From contig JACGCM010002890.1 of NCBI GenBank assembly GCA_014058105.1, positions 1,488,001 to 1,552,000 of the forward strand: DNA of 64,000 bases, read 5' to 3'. Source of the DNA: Kingdonia uniflora (Eukaryota > Streptophyta > Magnoliopsida > Ranunculales > Circaeasteraceae). The notes beneath the pieces were generated by a model. That model searched no databases. It saw nothing but the letters and a program-made list of their open reading frames with translations, and was not told where the DNA came from. This document shows, in pieces, positions 21,679-31,623 of this stretch. A program made the translations under genes and the position numbers. Every line of letters begins with the position of its first letter. Positions within the stretch are counted from its first letter, which is position 1.

Positions 21679-21920
21679 GATTGTTTTCAAAAAATACAGA
21701 GGAAGAAAGTGAAAATGAAGAGTATACAGAGGTACCCCCTCACAAGCCATATTTATATCATCATTAAGATCATTTATTACTCTATAATCACCATAACTTT
21801 GTAATATCCCTCCTTTATTACCTTCCTCGAAAACCCAATATACATCAGTCAGCCGTTCAACTTCCAGCAACAAACAGTTTTTCTCAGCAAACGCCTCTAC
21901 ACCTATTTTTGAGACTATTG

Positions 21921-21935
21921 CTGAGATGGGGCGAA
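21921..21935 (+). promoter_or_regulatory. E2 polypurine tract
   Basis: CTGAGATGGGGCGAA lies immediately before the LTR start, at the same place as the GAGAGGGGGCAAA tract of E3. Confidence 0.6.
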
Positions 21936-22531
21936 GGTAGTAGCCTACTTACAGTCTTCTAGCTCTAGTCAAACACTCGAAGGCTACCTCAATGCCTACA
22001 TCAATACCTCGAAGCTCAATCAATCCATAAACAAGCTTTCCAAGACTATACATATTTTAACTATGAACAAGCCTTGAAGACGAAGGCAGATCCGTCAGCA
22101 CACGAACCCCACATCAGCATCAGAAATACTTTGACCAAAGTCATACATGTTCGAAGGCAGATGTGTTAGATAAGCCTGCCCACCAGATAGGAATGGTGCC
22201 ATTGTTGGCCCTGACGACTACAATGACAGAACCAGCAATGGCTACATTGTCAGAGCACGGTACCAGACCTGACATTTACGACGTCAACACCAACTCTGAG
22301 ATACCAGCCTGATATCTAGAGGAGTATCCCATTCTAGGCTACTCGATAGTAATATCAAATCTCATAAAAATATTTATCAGAAGTCGTGGAGTGTCTCGAT
22401 CTAGGCTTCTATGCAAGTATATTGTAAGTGGGTTATTTGTATTATTGATTATATGCTTGAACCCTTTGATAGAAAATAAGCCTCGTGGTGTAAGATCTAA
22501 CTTCCCCTCCTTGCGAAGGTAGGCCTCTACA
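21936..22531 (+). repeat. E2 3' LTR
   Basis: 596 bp from GGTAGTAGCC (TGTAGTAGCC in relatives) to GGCCTCTACA. Its start matches the start of the E3 LTRs (CTTCTAGC, CACTCGAAGG, CATACATG.TCGAAGGCAGAT). Its last 150 bp match the remnant 5' LTR at 10330-10478. It is diverged from E3 in the middle, so E2 and E3 are related but separate families. Confidence 0.9.
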
Positions 22532-22796
22532 AGGGTGGCCGAGGGGATGAATGTAGAGTTAAAACATGAGAAGAAGGATTTGATCGAGTGGTTCGATATT
22601 GTTTCATTCTACTTAAGGAAAGCCAATAAGAAGGCAGATACTTATCGCATTTAATGTCATGCAGACAAATTATGGGTATTCGATCTATGTTTGACGGGGC
22701 GTGGGTGGGATAAGGATTTAGTGGTGGTAAGGGGTAATTATGAGAATGCAGAAGGGGAAGAGTTATACAAGCTGTAGCACAAGGTGTATAATCCAA
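22532..22796 (+). pseudogene. E3 antisense gene, second exon, right part
   Basis: Coding resumes at the E2 boundary: VAEGMNVELKHEKKDLIEW, IVSFYLRKANKKADTY, stop, FDLCLTGRGWDKDLVVVRGN, stop, HKVYNP, then the donor GTAAGT at 22797. It aligns residue by residue with E2 18332-18590 read on minus. Two stops are present. Confidence 0.75.
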
Positions 22797-22870
22797 GTAA
22801 GTTGAAAGTTGAAGGTTATTTATTATGTTGATTGAATAGGTTGTTAAACTTGTTTTTCATTGTTTTGCAG
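22797..22870 (+). other. E3 antisense gene, 74-nt intron
   Basis: GTAAGT at 22797 and TTGTTTTGCAG ending at 22870. It sits at the same codon as the 75-nt E2 intron (18331-18257) and its removal keeps the frame (YNP then K.SSRTLTNPKRYIDE). Its body is T-rich and unlike the flanking exons. Confidence 0.7.
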
Positions 22871-23423
22871 AACCCAGTAGTAGAACATTGACGAATCCGA
22901 AGAGGTATATTGACGAACTGATCAACCATGACGAAGAGTGGGTAAACTGGGTATTTGGGAAGTTGGGTATGAGGAAGAGGTGGAAGAAGATAGATATGTT
23001 GCTTCGAAACGTACCTGTTGCTGCAAGACTAATGAAGAAGAGAAGAGAAGAAGGTGCTTTGATAGGGGCCGAAGAGATGGAGAAGGGAAGGTTGACTCGA
23101 AAGTCGAACAATGTGCCGAGGGAGCGGAGATGACGGCCGGGGACCGTACAACCGAGTGTGCCCATGGCTATTCCCGAGGTGTTGAGGTAGGCTAGTAAGG
23201 TTAAGGGCAAGGCTATTGCCAAAGCTTTGGCAGTGTAGCAGATGAAGACTACTCTGCATAAGAGGTCTCGCGAGCAGGTGGCTGATAATGTAGATGATGT
23301 GGGCGAGGGGCAACACAAAGCCAAACTAGAGGAGCAGGCTCGAGCAACGGCTGCGTCGATGGCAACCCTATGTGGAAATAACCTAGATGAGGCTGGGAAA
23401 CAAATGAATAAGGCTCTGCATCA
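22871..23423 (+). pseudogene. E3 antisense gene, third exon
   Basis: NPKRYIDELINHDEEWVN, WVFGKLGMRKRWKK, LLRNVPVAARLMKKRREEG and, at its end, EEQARATAASMATL and NLDEAGKQMNKALHQ before a GTAACT donor at 23424. One stop lies after PRERR (23131) and two more near 23193 and 23238. It matches the E2 exon 17714-18256. The Lys/Arg content of the middle is high. Confidence 0.72.
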
Positions 23424-23479
23424 GGTAACTATTTTTTGAGATTATAAAATTATCCGAAAGTGGCTATGCTTTAAGAACT

Positions 23480-24124
23480 ACTATTGGGTCGAGTATTCTA
23501 GTTGGTACATGGTTGGCCCATGCTTTTGCCAAAGCTCAGAGGGTAACAAGTACATAGCCGAAATAGGCGTGGGACAGTCAGGATCTCGCTTGGGGGACCA
23601 TGATGTCGTTTGAGACAGAGGTTAATATGTTTAAGAGAAAGAAGTTTCATATTAGAGCCGAGGGTGTGAGGGAACTTGAGGTTGCGGTTGCCAACAGTGA
23701 TTGAATTCTAAAAATGTTTGAGTCGATGCTGGCTAAAAAAGAGGAAGAATTAGAGGTACAAAGAGTAGCTTTCCCTGCGTAATACGATGAAGAGTGTGAC
23801 ACGACCACTTCACTGAAGAACTTTATTGATAGTTTGGGGTATAATCCTAAGACTTTCGAGCGCTTTCCTACGACCGAAGGGCCAGCTGTCGAAGATGTTG
23901 CTTAGAGAGAAGGGATTGAAGTGGACCCTGTAGTGACAGGTACTGAAGGTAATATTGCTGATTCTGCAGTCGAAGGGAATACTGCTGGTACTGGAAATGT
24001 TATGAGCAGTGCTGTAGTCGATGGGGTAGCGGATGCACTGGGACTGAACCCTGCCGTCGATGGTACTAGAGGTGTTGTTGTTGAAGAATTTGTAGGAGGA
24101 GTTAGTGCGGCCACTCCTATATGA
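23480..24124 (+). pseudogene. E3 antisense gene, C-terminal exon
   Basis: ILVGTWLAHAFAKAQRVTS, GTMMSFETEVNMFKRKK, LAKKEEELEVQR, SLGYNPKTFERFP and a long Val/Ala/Gly/Asp-rich tail ending at TGA 24122-24124. The last 67 codons (24... from 23921) are open. Stops fall near 23557, 23702 and 23903. The region matches E2 17070-17690. Confidence 0.7.
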
Positions 24125-24399
24125 GTGGAGTACTGGTAGAAGGTATAATTGTGTTATCTGTTTACTGTAATAAACTCTCACCTCTTATCTTGTTGTGATG
24201 TTTAAATTTGATTGATGTGGCATTTTAATTGAATGCACTGGATGGGCAGTACTCAAACAATGCATAACGTATTTGAACTTGAACTGCTAGATTGTATGTA
24301 GTTGATTTGACTTACTTGCGCGTATCGAACTTGAATTACTGGTATGTCTGTATGCTTATATCTGTGTGTATGATTAGAAGTATAGAAGCTTATATCAGG

Positions 24400-25130
24400 G
24401 TCCGAGCTGGAACCTTGAAGAGCTTCGAGGTCATCCCCGAGTATCAGTCAAGTCGAAGAGTTAACATGATACTTCAATTTGACCGATTCGAGAAGTACAC
24501 TGAACCTCAAAGATCTCCCCCGGGTATATCCGCAGGATTGAGCCTAAACGAAGCATTATGTGGTCGCCCCCAATACATTCCTGATGGTTCGGTTTGTCGA
24601 CCATTCATGCCCCTCGAGTTTTATCGAATTGGAAACTTGAAAAAACTTTGAAGTCGCCCTGAAGTATCAGTCGGGTGAAAGGGTTGACATGATACTTAGA
24701 TTAAACTAAGAAATTCGCTGGACTTCGAAGGCCTGAGCCTGAATGAAGCATTATGTGGCCGCCCCTAAAGTATTCTCAAGGGTTTGGTCTATCAACCATT
24801 CATACCCCTCAGGTTTACTCGAATTAGAAACTTCAAAATTTTTGAGGTCGCCCCCAAGTATAAGTCGGGTCGAAGGGTTGACATGATACTTAGATTAGAC
24901 AAAGAATTTTACTAGACATTGAAAGCATGAGCCTAAATAAAACATTATGTTGTCGCCCCCAATGCATTCTCGAGGGTCTGGTCTATCGACCATTCATGCC
25001 CCACGGGTTTGATCGAATTGGAAACTTGAAAAACTTTGAGGTTGCCCCCAAGGATCTGTCGGGTCAAAGGGCTGACGTGATACTTAGGTTAGACATAGAA
25101 ATTCACTTGAAGACAGGACGTGAAGCTAAG
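24400..25130 (-). repeat. E3 3' spacer tandem repeat, about 194 bp x 3.7
   Basis: Units are marked by GTAT(C/A)AGTC at 24441, 24664, 24858 and 25052 (spacing 223, 194, 194). They contain GGTTGACATGATACTTA, GCATTATGT.G.CGCCCC and CGACCATTCATGCCCC-like words. On minus this is the same repeat family as 15971-16770 in E2. Confidence 0.9.
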
Positions 25131-25179
25131 AGGAAAAAAAATATGTTCATTAATTATACTGTATTTATATTAGTTGAAT

Positions 25180-26430
25180 AAGGTGGTGGTCTTGGTCTAT
25201 TGTGTGAGACTAACTGCACTATGTTCCATAGGTTAGGTAGAGGCTCCTCCGCTTCTGCTATTAGATAATAGGATCCTTTGCCGGTTTTGTCGTATACGAC
25301 ATAAGGTCCTTACCAAGACTCAGCTAGCTTACCTGTATTTTGAGGCTTCGAAGAGGGAGTAACTCGCCGAAGTACCAAATCTCCAATATTGAAACTATAT
25401 GGTCAAACACTTCTGTTTTATGATTTATGGATGGAGAGGTAGTAACGGCCGAGGATTGTAATGGCTCGGTCTTTGGTTTTGTTGATCCATAACATATTGC
25501 ATCTAAGTTTAAATTCATTGTCTTTATCGGGGAGGTCAGGATCACGTGTTGCTACTTTGAACTGGGTAGGCAGCACGGCTTTGGTACCGTAAGCCAAGAG
25601 GAAGGGAGTGTAGTCCGTCGGCTTTCTTAGTATATGGTGGGATAGTCCCAGAGCACATGTTGTAATTCTTGAACACATCTGCCTTTCTTCTCATCGACGC
25701 ACTTCTTGAGACTATCGACTATATTTGTATTGATTGCTTCAACCTGGCCATTCCCTTGAGGGTAATTAGGTGTGAAAGGGGAGAGGATGATGTTGTACTT
25801 CTTGAGGAAATTGCGGACATTGCTCCCAACAAACTGTGGACCGTTATCGTATCGAATCATGTGAGGGCACCCAAAATGTGTGATAATATTTTCCCATAAG
25901 AACTTGGTAACTTCTTCTCTGGTTCGACACAAAGGCACAGCTTTGACCCATTTAGTAAAGTAATATGTGGCCACTAAGAGATGTTCCCATCTACCCAAAG
26001 CTTTAGGAAAAGGGCTCACTAGATTAATCGCTCATTGTTTAAAGGGCCAAGCAACTTAGCTGCAATGGAGGTCTTGTGAAGGGCTTTTAATGTCATTGGC
26101 ATGATACTGGCATTTGTCACAGTATTTTACCTATTCTTCAGCTTGTTTCTTCATATTGGGCCAGAATAACCCTTGTATTGCGGCTCGTAGGGCCATAGAT
26201 CGACTAACATTGTGAGCACTACAGGTGCCTTCGTGGAGTTTGGTAAGTATGGTAGTGGCTTTGTTTTGGGAGATTCATCGGAGGTGTATGCTGTTCGAAG
26301 ATTTGCAGTGTAGTCGTCCTTTGAGAATTGTGTATCTGTGGTTATTTTCCATTAACGAACGTTTGACTTTGGGATCTTCGGGAGGGTAGAACTATTGAAA
26401 TAAGCGCGGAAGGGTGCTTGCGAGTCATCG
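25180..26430 (-). pseudogene. E3 integrase, first catalytic Asp lost
   Basis: Minus-strand core: AINLVSPFPKAL near 26010, where the first Asp reads Asn; LLVATYYFTKWVKAVPLC; RYDNGPQF near 25845 (second Asp kept); NGQVEAINTNIVDSL near 25740 (Glu kept). The C-terminal part is FLLAYGTKAVLPT (25590) and NEFKLRCNMLWINK, then WGPYVVYDKTG near 25300. The 25627-26019 segment is open for 130 codons. Stops and shifts affect the zinc finger (26100-26240). Confidence 0.9.
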
Positions 26431-26990
26431 GGATTGAGACTCTCATCCCCAGTATTGAAGGCATTGACCTCCATCTGGTCGATACTTGGGCGTTTAAGTA
26501 CTTTGATATGGAGTGTTTGAGATTTGTACTGGCCGAACATGGCTGCTATGCAGGCAAGGGCATCAACATGTCTATTTTCGAGGGTAATGTGTAATGGAAG
26601 ATTTTTGGAGGAAATGATCCATGCGCTGACGGACATGGACAACATACTCAGCCATGTGACTGTTTGCCTGATTTTCACCAGTGTACTGTCTCTAAATAAG
26701 TTAGGAATCGGTAAATACTGCATCGAGGCCATGTATCAGGGCATCATACTTAGCCTCATTATTAGAACATTCAAAGTTTAACCTGACAGCTTTTTCGATT
26801 CTGTCATTGGAGGGGGTAACCAGGACAGCACCGATTCCCGAACTGTTAGGTCCAGCGGATCCATCTGTAAAGAGGTGCTAACCCATATTATGGTTCTAAG
26901 GGTCGTTCTTCTTAGGCCGGTCTTCGGGTTGATCATCTTCGTGTTCCTTCCAGTCGATGTCTTTGATCGGGAAGTCAGGCAGAAAATTAG
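26431..26990 (-). pseudogene. E3 second RNase H (aRNH)
   Basis: HLFTDGSAGPNSSGIGAVLV at about 26880-26820, NNEAKYDALIHGLDAV near 26765-26720, MAEYVVHVRQRMDHF near 26660 and HYPR near 26590. It has the same motif order as the E2 aRNH. It is mostly open through the first two motifs, then broken. Confidence 0.85.
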
Positions 26991-27465
26991 CGACTGTTTG
27001 GCCTTTCTGAGATATCTGCTATTCGAAGGTGATGTCGTGTTCACCGAGATAGACGGACCACTATTGTACCCATCTGGATTTGTCTTTCTTGCAGAGGATC
27101 TCTCGAAGGGCATAACTGGTGATAACACGTATAGGGTGAGCTTGGAAGTATGGTTTGAGCTTTCGAGCAGTGTAGACGAGTGTAAGGTATAATTGCTCCA
27201 GCTTGGTATATCGATTCTCGGCCGGTGTTAAATTTTTAGTAATAAAGTTCACTGGTTTTTCGATGCTGGATTCGAGTCGAATTAGAACAGAGCTAATAGA
27301 AGTATTGGTAATAGCATGGTATAAAGAAAGTATTTCACCATCGATGGTGGTACTGATGATGGGTGGTTGACTAAGATATGTTTTGAGTTTAAGTAAGGCC
27401 TATTCATAATCGGTTGCCCAATTGATTTCGGGGTTGTTTTTCTTTTTAGCCTTATAAATGCTTTG
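26991..27465 (-). pseudogene. E3 RNase H
   Basis: Minus: NNPEINWATDYE, LLKLKTYLSQPPIIS, ITNTSISSVLIRLESSIEKP, then TPAENRYTKLEQLYLTLVY and RKLKPYFQAHPI, ending KDKSRWVQ. The upstream connection to RT is split by the solo LTR at 27466. Few stops, among the better-kept domains. Confidence 0.87.
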
Positions 27466-28380
27466 TGTAAGGGGATAACTCCGTTTTGACGAGGAGTCGA
27501 TCCTTACAAAGTAAACTCAATCCAAAATCAAGGGGAACAAGTAATCGGCCAATGATAAGATAAAACTAAAGGAAAATACTTGCATAGAGGCCCGTATGTG
27601 ACTCTCTACGACCTCTGATGTGGATTTTTAAGATAGATTATATTACTGAAGAGTAAATTATAGGGTTCGAGTACAGATTTTCTGGGTGGTCGAAGGTAAA
27701 GATGCAAAGACCGAAGGAAATCTTTCCAACCTATTTATGGGTTCCCCTCTCCTCTATTTGAAGAAGAATAGGGAGATGAGTCACCAGGTGTGGGTCCGGT
27801 TTACATGATAGTGTTGTTAGAAAATCCCGGCGAGTGATGGACACCGGTTTTATCGGTATAGTTATTGCTGCATTTATTTGTAATGGTTTTGAATGGTACA
27901 GTAGTTGAGCTTGTCACTGTTGATGCATAGGCCAATTAATGCACTGTCCTATCTGATGAGGTAGTTATCTATCTTATCTCGTTTCGACCGCGTGATAGTG
28001 AGGTTAAAGGATACCTGCTGCTGGGATGTTAATTCATTCTCGAAGTTTTGTCCGGTGAGATGGTTGTCTGTCTTTTCGTACTTCGACCGTATGTAGATAT
28101 GGTCGAAGGATGTCTGCTACAATGGGCTGAGCCATTCTCCAAGTTCTGTCTGGTGAAATGGTTGTCTGTCTTTTCGTACTTTGGCCATATGTAGATATGG
28201 TCAAAGGATGTCTGTTGTAATGGGCTGATCCATTCTCAAAGTTCTGTCCAGTGTCGATGGTTAGTCTCTAGGGGATTTCTGGGGAACCTTGTTTAGGGTT
28301 TGAGAGGGCTTCAATGTATTCGAGTAGGCTATGAAGTGGGCTTCGGCTATCTGTTTAAAGGCTAAGAGTGGGCTACTACA
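27466..28380 (-). repeat. Solo LTR inserted in E3 pol
   Basis: On minus it runs from TGTAGTAGCCCACTC (28380) to CCCCTTACA (27466), 915 bp. It has the TGTAG...TACA ends and the shared R-like block (TTGCATAGAGGCCC near 27580) seen in the E3 LTRs. A TATA-like CATAAATAG lies on minus near 27745. Flanks are CTTTG (27461-27465) and CCTTG (28381-28385), a 4-of-5 target duplication. RT connection sequence stops at one flank and resumes at the other, so a full element inserted and then recombined down to one LTR. Confidence 0.87.
27955..28250. repeat. 98-bp tandem repeat x 3 inside the solo LTR
   Basis: Units begin GATGAGGTAGTTATCT (27955), GGTGAGATGGTTGTCT (28053) and GGTGAAATGGTTGTCT (28152). Units 2 and 3 are much closer to each other than to unit 1. 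It accounts for the greater length of this LTR compared with E2 and E3. Confidence 0.85.
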
Positions 28381-29483
28381 CCTTGGTCACATTAGAGGGA
28401 GAAAAGCCAAGTACATCGGTAAGAGGATTTAGAGATAAAATGTTTGAGGGTGGCTATCTTGCCAGTAACCTTCTGGACATCTTTCTTGGTTCGAGGGGAT
28501 GGCATATAGATGAGGGCAAGGATATGAGTAGGGTCGATCTTAATACCTCATTTGCTGATAAGGTGGCCTAAGAATTTGCCAGATGAAACACCAAACTGGC
28601 ACTTGTCTGGTTTAAGTTTCATGTTATAAGAACAAAGTATGGCAAATACCTCGGTGAGGTCCGGGATACGGGTTTATTTTTGGAGACTTTTACCTAACAT
28701 GTCATCGATATATACTTCGACTGACTTACTAAGCAAAGGTTTGAACATGGTGGTAACAAGAGGTTGCTAAGTGGCACCGGTATTTTTAAGGCCGAAGGGC
28801 GTGAAGATAAAGTAGAAAAGACCTTGTTCAGTAATAAACAAAGTTTAAAGTTGGTCCTCGGGGTGGAGGGGTACAATATTGTAACCTGAAGCCGCGTCAA
28901 TCATGGATAGTCGTTCATGACCAGCTGTGCTGTCCAGGAGTGCTGAAATGATTGGAAGAGGAAAACTATCCTTCGGTGTATGTTTGTTGAGGTCTGTGAA
29001 GTTGGCGTAGATTCTGATCTTACCATTCATCTTGGGGATATCAAAAATGTTCGAGATCTAGTTGGTATACTTGACTTCTCTAATGAAACCAGTGGCAAGG
29101 AGTTTATCGACTTCGAGGTTTATAGCTTCTCGAAGCCGCAGGGCCAAAGTAAGCTTCTTTCGGACGAGGTTGAGATGATGGCAGGCAAGGGTGGGGTCAA
29201 CGCCAGGCATCTCCTAGAAATTCTAGGTTAAGATATCATTATTTGCTTGAAGTAAGGTAGTAAGATCGAGGCGTTCGACCTCATCCAAGAAACTACTGAT
29301 GAATGTACCTCGACCAGGGCCGTCGAGTTTGATGTATACAATTTATTCGACAGGTGTGGTAGATGGGTCCAAAGGTTTGGGGAGTGTAAGAAGAATTGAT
29401 TGTTATGGTTTGACAAGTTTTCTCCTAAGGGCGATCTCGAGGTGCTCGCAGGAGTGGGCTAGGCGTTGAGAGCCTTTCATGTT
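28381..29483 (-). pseudogene. E3 reverse transcriptase
   Basis: Minus: IVYIKLDGPGRGTFISSF, MPGVDPTLACHHLNLV (29215), EVDKLLATGFIREVKYTN, KIRIYANFTDLNKH, KDSFPLPIISALLD, MIDAASGYN, FGLKNTGAT, and catalytic VYIDDM at about 28715-28698, then KLKPDKCQFG and MPSPRTKKDVQKVTGKI up to the solo LTR. This RT keeps the N-terminal part that E2 lacks. Frameshifts lie near 28850 and 29040. Confidence 0.88.
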
Positions 29484-29936
29484 CTACGTGCCAGAAGGGG
29501 TAGTAAAATGAAGTATTTTGTGGTAAGTCGAAGGCATGACTTTCATGGCATGCAGCCAGCCGCGCCTAAGAATGCCCAGGTACTCAGACTTCTTTTCGAT
29601 GACGAGAAAATTGGTTTGATGGGTGACTGGGCCAGTGGTGATAGGGAGGCTAATGTGACCAATGGTAACTTCGGTGGCCCCATTAAAGCCCTTGAGCTTG
29701 ACATTGGCTAGTATGATGTGGTCTATTTTTTGCATGGCCCGAACGATAACTTCGATGTATCCATTAACCTTAGATAACATCTCCTCGAGGGTTTGTGGAT
29801 TATGAAGTACGATGTACTCCTTGACACGACTGTGATCTGGTAGTGCATTAAAGTACGCGAGAACAACATTCGCACAGTCGAGGTTTTCGAATTTGCACGA
29901 CTCATCGAGAAACCTCTTGGTGAAAGCTTCAAGCAT
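29484..29936 (-). CDS. E3 gag-protease deletion fusion (150 codons, open)
   Basis: One open frame joins the gag segment (MLEAFTKRFLDESCKFENL, SRVKEYIVLHNPQTLEEML, SKVNGYI) straight to the protease C-terminal half (AMQKIDHIILANVKLKGFNG, EVTIGHISLPITTG, GWLHAMKVMPSTYHK). In E2 these parts are separated by about 760 bp (11724-12482), containing the gag zinc-finger-like region and the protease D-T-G site. The deletion is in frame and leaves no active protease. The frame may simply have stayed open by chance. Confidence 0.8.
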   Translation of the reverse strand: MLEAFTKRFLDESCKFENLDCANVVLAYFNALPDHSRVKEYIVLHNPQTLEEMLSKVNGYIEVIVRAMQKIDHIILANVKLKGFNGATEVTIGHISLPITTGPVTHQTNFLVIEKKSEYLGILRRGWLHAMKVMPSTYHKILHFTTPSGT

Positions 29937-30860
29937 TTCCCTGGGGGATTTGCAAAAGTTGAAGAGGGCATCGACCCGGACCTCACGGTCTTTGTTAAAG
30001 GTAAACTAGGTGATAAAAAGGCTTGATAATTGTTCGAAGCTTCGGATCGAACCATTAGGGAGGCTATGGTTCCATTTGAGAGGGATATCAGTTAAACTGG
30101 TAGGAAATATTCGACATAAGATATGGTTGGCTGTGGAATACAGAATCAAAGAATTTTGGAATTTGAAGACATGAGACTGAGGGTCGGTATTGTGCTATTT
30201 GCTAATTTGAGGGGGATAGAAATTTTAGGGTACCGACAGCGAGAAGTTTGGGGTAGATAAGGTTGATTAAACGACTCTAAGAGTTCAGTGTGGGGATCGC
30301 ACTGACAGGAATAACGGCACAGATTTCCTAATTGAGTTCTTGCTAAGTAAGGTATGTAGGATGAGGAGGAGATCACTGAGGTTGAGGGAGATGAGGCTGA
30401 GGGTTCGCCATATGTTGAGCGCTGCACTCCCCGAGACGTTCTCGAGCAAAGCGATGTATAGGGTATCAGACAGCTCGAAGGGGTGAGGCCCAAGTCGAGA
30501 GTGGGCAGAAATACGAGATGGGACAGGTGCCCGAGATCGTAAAGGAGCTTCCTGTGTTTGGACCTACTGAAGCTCTCAAACAGTATGGCACAGTTCGTTG
30601 AGGGGATGATATTGGTGCTCGTTATCATCCAAGCAGCGCTGCCATTGAGCCTCGAGCTCATTGTGTCTGTCTTTACGTTCTAGACGTAGCTGAATTAAAT
30701 GGTGTTTTTCAGCTTGTGGAAACTGTTGACTGATAAGGTCGAGTATGGTGGCTATACCGTCGGTAGAGTGTTGAAGTGGAGCAAAGGGTGGGGGCCTTTG
30801 AGGATGGCGGTGAAGGGCTTAAAGAGAAAGAGATAAAAGATCAGGGGAGTTGGGTAGGGT
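29937..30860 (-). pseudogene. E3 gag, N-terminal part
   Basis: Minus: a charged helix near 30780-30600 (QAEKHHLIQLRLERKD) matching the E2 gag N-terminus, a poorly conserved linker, then the capsid start around 30130-29980 in several frames. No single frame is open throughout. PBS and 5' LTR follow directly to the right. Confidence 0.6.
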
Positions 30861-30868
30861 TAGTATAG

Positions 30869-30882
30869 CACAGACGGCGCCA
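30869..30882 (-). promoter_or_regulatory. E3 primer-binding site
   Basis: On minus, TGGCGCCGTCTGTG begins two bases after the 5' LTR end. The same site appears mutated in E2 (10481-10494) and as TAGCGCCGTCTGTG in E4 (44897-44910). Confidence 0.88.
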
Positions 30883-30884
30883 AA

Positions 30885-31623
30885 TATAGGGGTCATGTTT
30901 AGTATGAGGGGAAACCGGCTCTTACAGAAAGGGGTTAATCTTCTACTAGGGATTTGCAAGCATATAAATAACAATAATAAGAAATAATACTGAGACAATA
31001 CATTTGCGTGGAGGCCTATAATGGGTTACTCAATGACTTTTTGTGAGGATTTTAAGGAGAAATGATATGTATCGAGTTAGTCGAGGGATCGAGGTGTAGA
31101 TTGTTACAGGGTATTCAAAGGTAATCTTGTAAGGCTTAGCGGGAGAGATTTTCTAACCCCTTCATCATGCCTCCCCCCTCCTATTTATAGGATATAGAAA
31201 GGGTTGAGTTACCATGGGAGGTCAAGTTATATGTATATCCTTTGGGGATAACTGTTTTATACCCGAAGTCAGTTCTGACACTACAGTTGTTGGTCCTGAC
31301 ACTATAGTTGTCGGTCCTGACACTATAGTTATCTAGCGGCTTGTTTTACTGTTCTGTCTGGTGAGCTGGCTGCCAGAAGTATCTGCCTTCGACCATGTAT
31401 GACCAGGGTCAAAGTATTTCCAGTACTGATGTTGGGACCTGGCGCTGCTCATCTATCTTTGACTATGGTAATTAGCTTTGAAGATTCCTTCGAGTGTTCG
31501 ACTAGTCTTGGAAGGCTTCGTGAACTTGGCTGCCATCTTGTTGGGCTTCGAGTCTCTAGTTAGGCTTCGATATAGCCTTCTATTATTCAATTGGTGCTAG
31601 AAGGCTGCGAGTAGGCAACTACA
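30885..31623 (-). repeat. E3 5' LTR
   Basis: 739 bp on minus, TGTAGTTGCC...GACCCCTATA. TATA box TATAAATA on minus at 31189-31182. Three copies of a (T/C)GACACTA(C/T)AGTTG-type unit lie at 31270-31335. It aligns with the 3' LTR at 7621-8326. Confidence 0.93.

Larger units (their letters stand above)
10317..22531 (+). mobile_element. E2: Tat-type LTR retrotransposon nested in E3
   Basis: Plus-strand element with truncated 5' LTR, PBS, gag, protease, RT, RNase H, aRNH, integrase, 195-bp tandem repeats, antisense gene on minus, PPT and full 3' LTR. It is a close relative of E3 in the opposite orientation and interrupts the E3 antisense gene. Coding sequence of E3 stops at about 10316 and resumes at 22532. 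The left junction carries a deletion that took most of the 5' LTR and some E3 sequence, so no target duplication survives. Confidence 0.9.
7621..31623 (-). mobile_element. E3: Tat-type LTR retrotransposon with nested E2 and a solo LTR
   Basis: On the minus strand the order is 5' LTR (31623-30885), PBS, gag, fused gag-protease remnant, RT, [solo LTR], RNase H, aRNH, integrase, 195-bp tandem repeats, antisense gene, PPT, 3' LTR (8326-7621). The two LTRs align along their whole length. Left flank ends TTTGACC and right flank begins GACCTG, so at least GACC is shared as a target duplication. Removing E2 (12.2 kb) and the solo LTR (0.9 kb) leaves about 10.9 kb, a normal size for a Tat element. Confidence 0.9.

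Noticed and set aside
22857..23324. 155-codon minus-strand hydrophobic frame
   Set aside because: Opposite strand of the E3 third exon; the plus-strand protein is the one conserved in E2.
24292..25181. Plus-strand frames of 119 and 84 codons with similar sequence
   Set aside because: They are translations of the 194-bp tandem repeat; similarity comes from the repeat.
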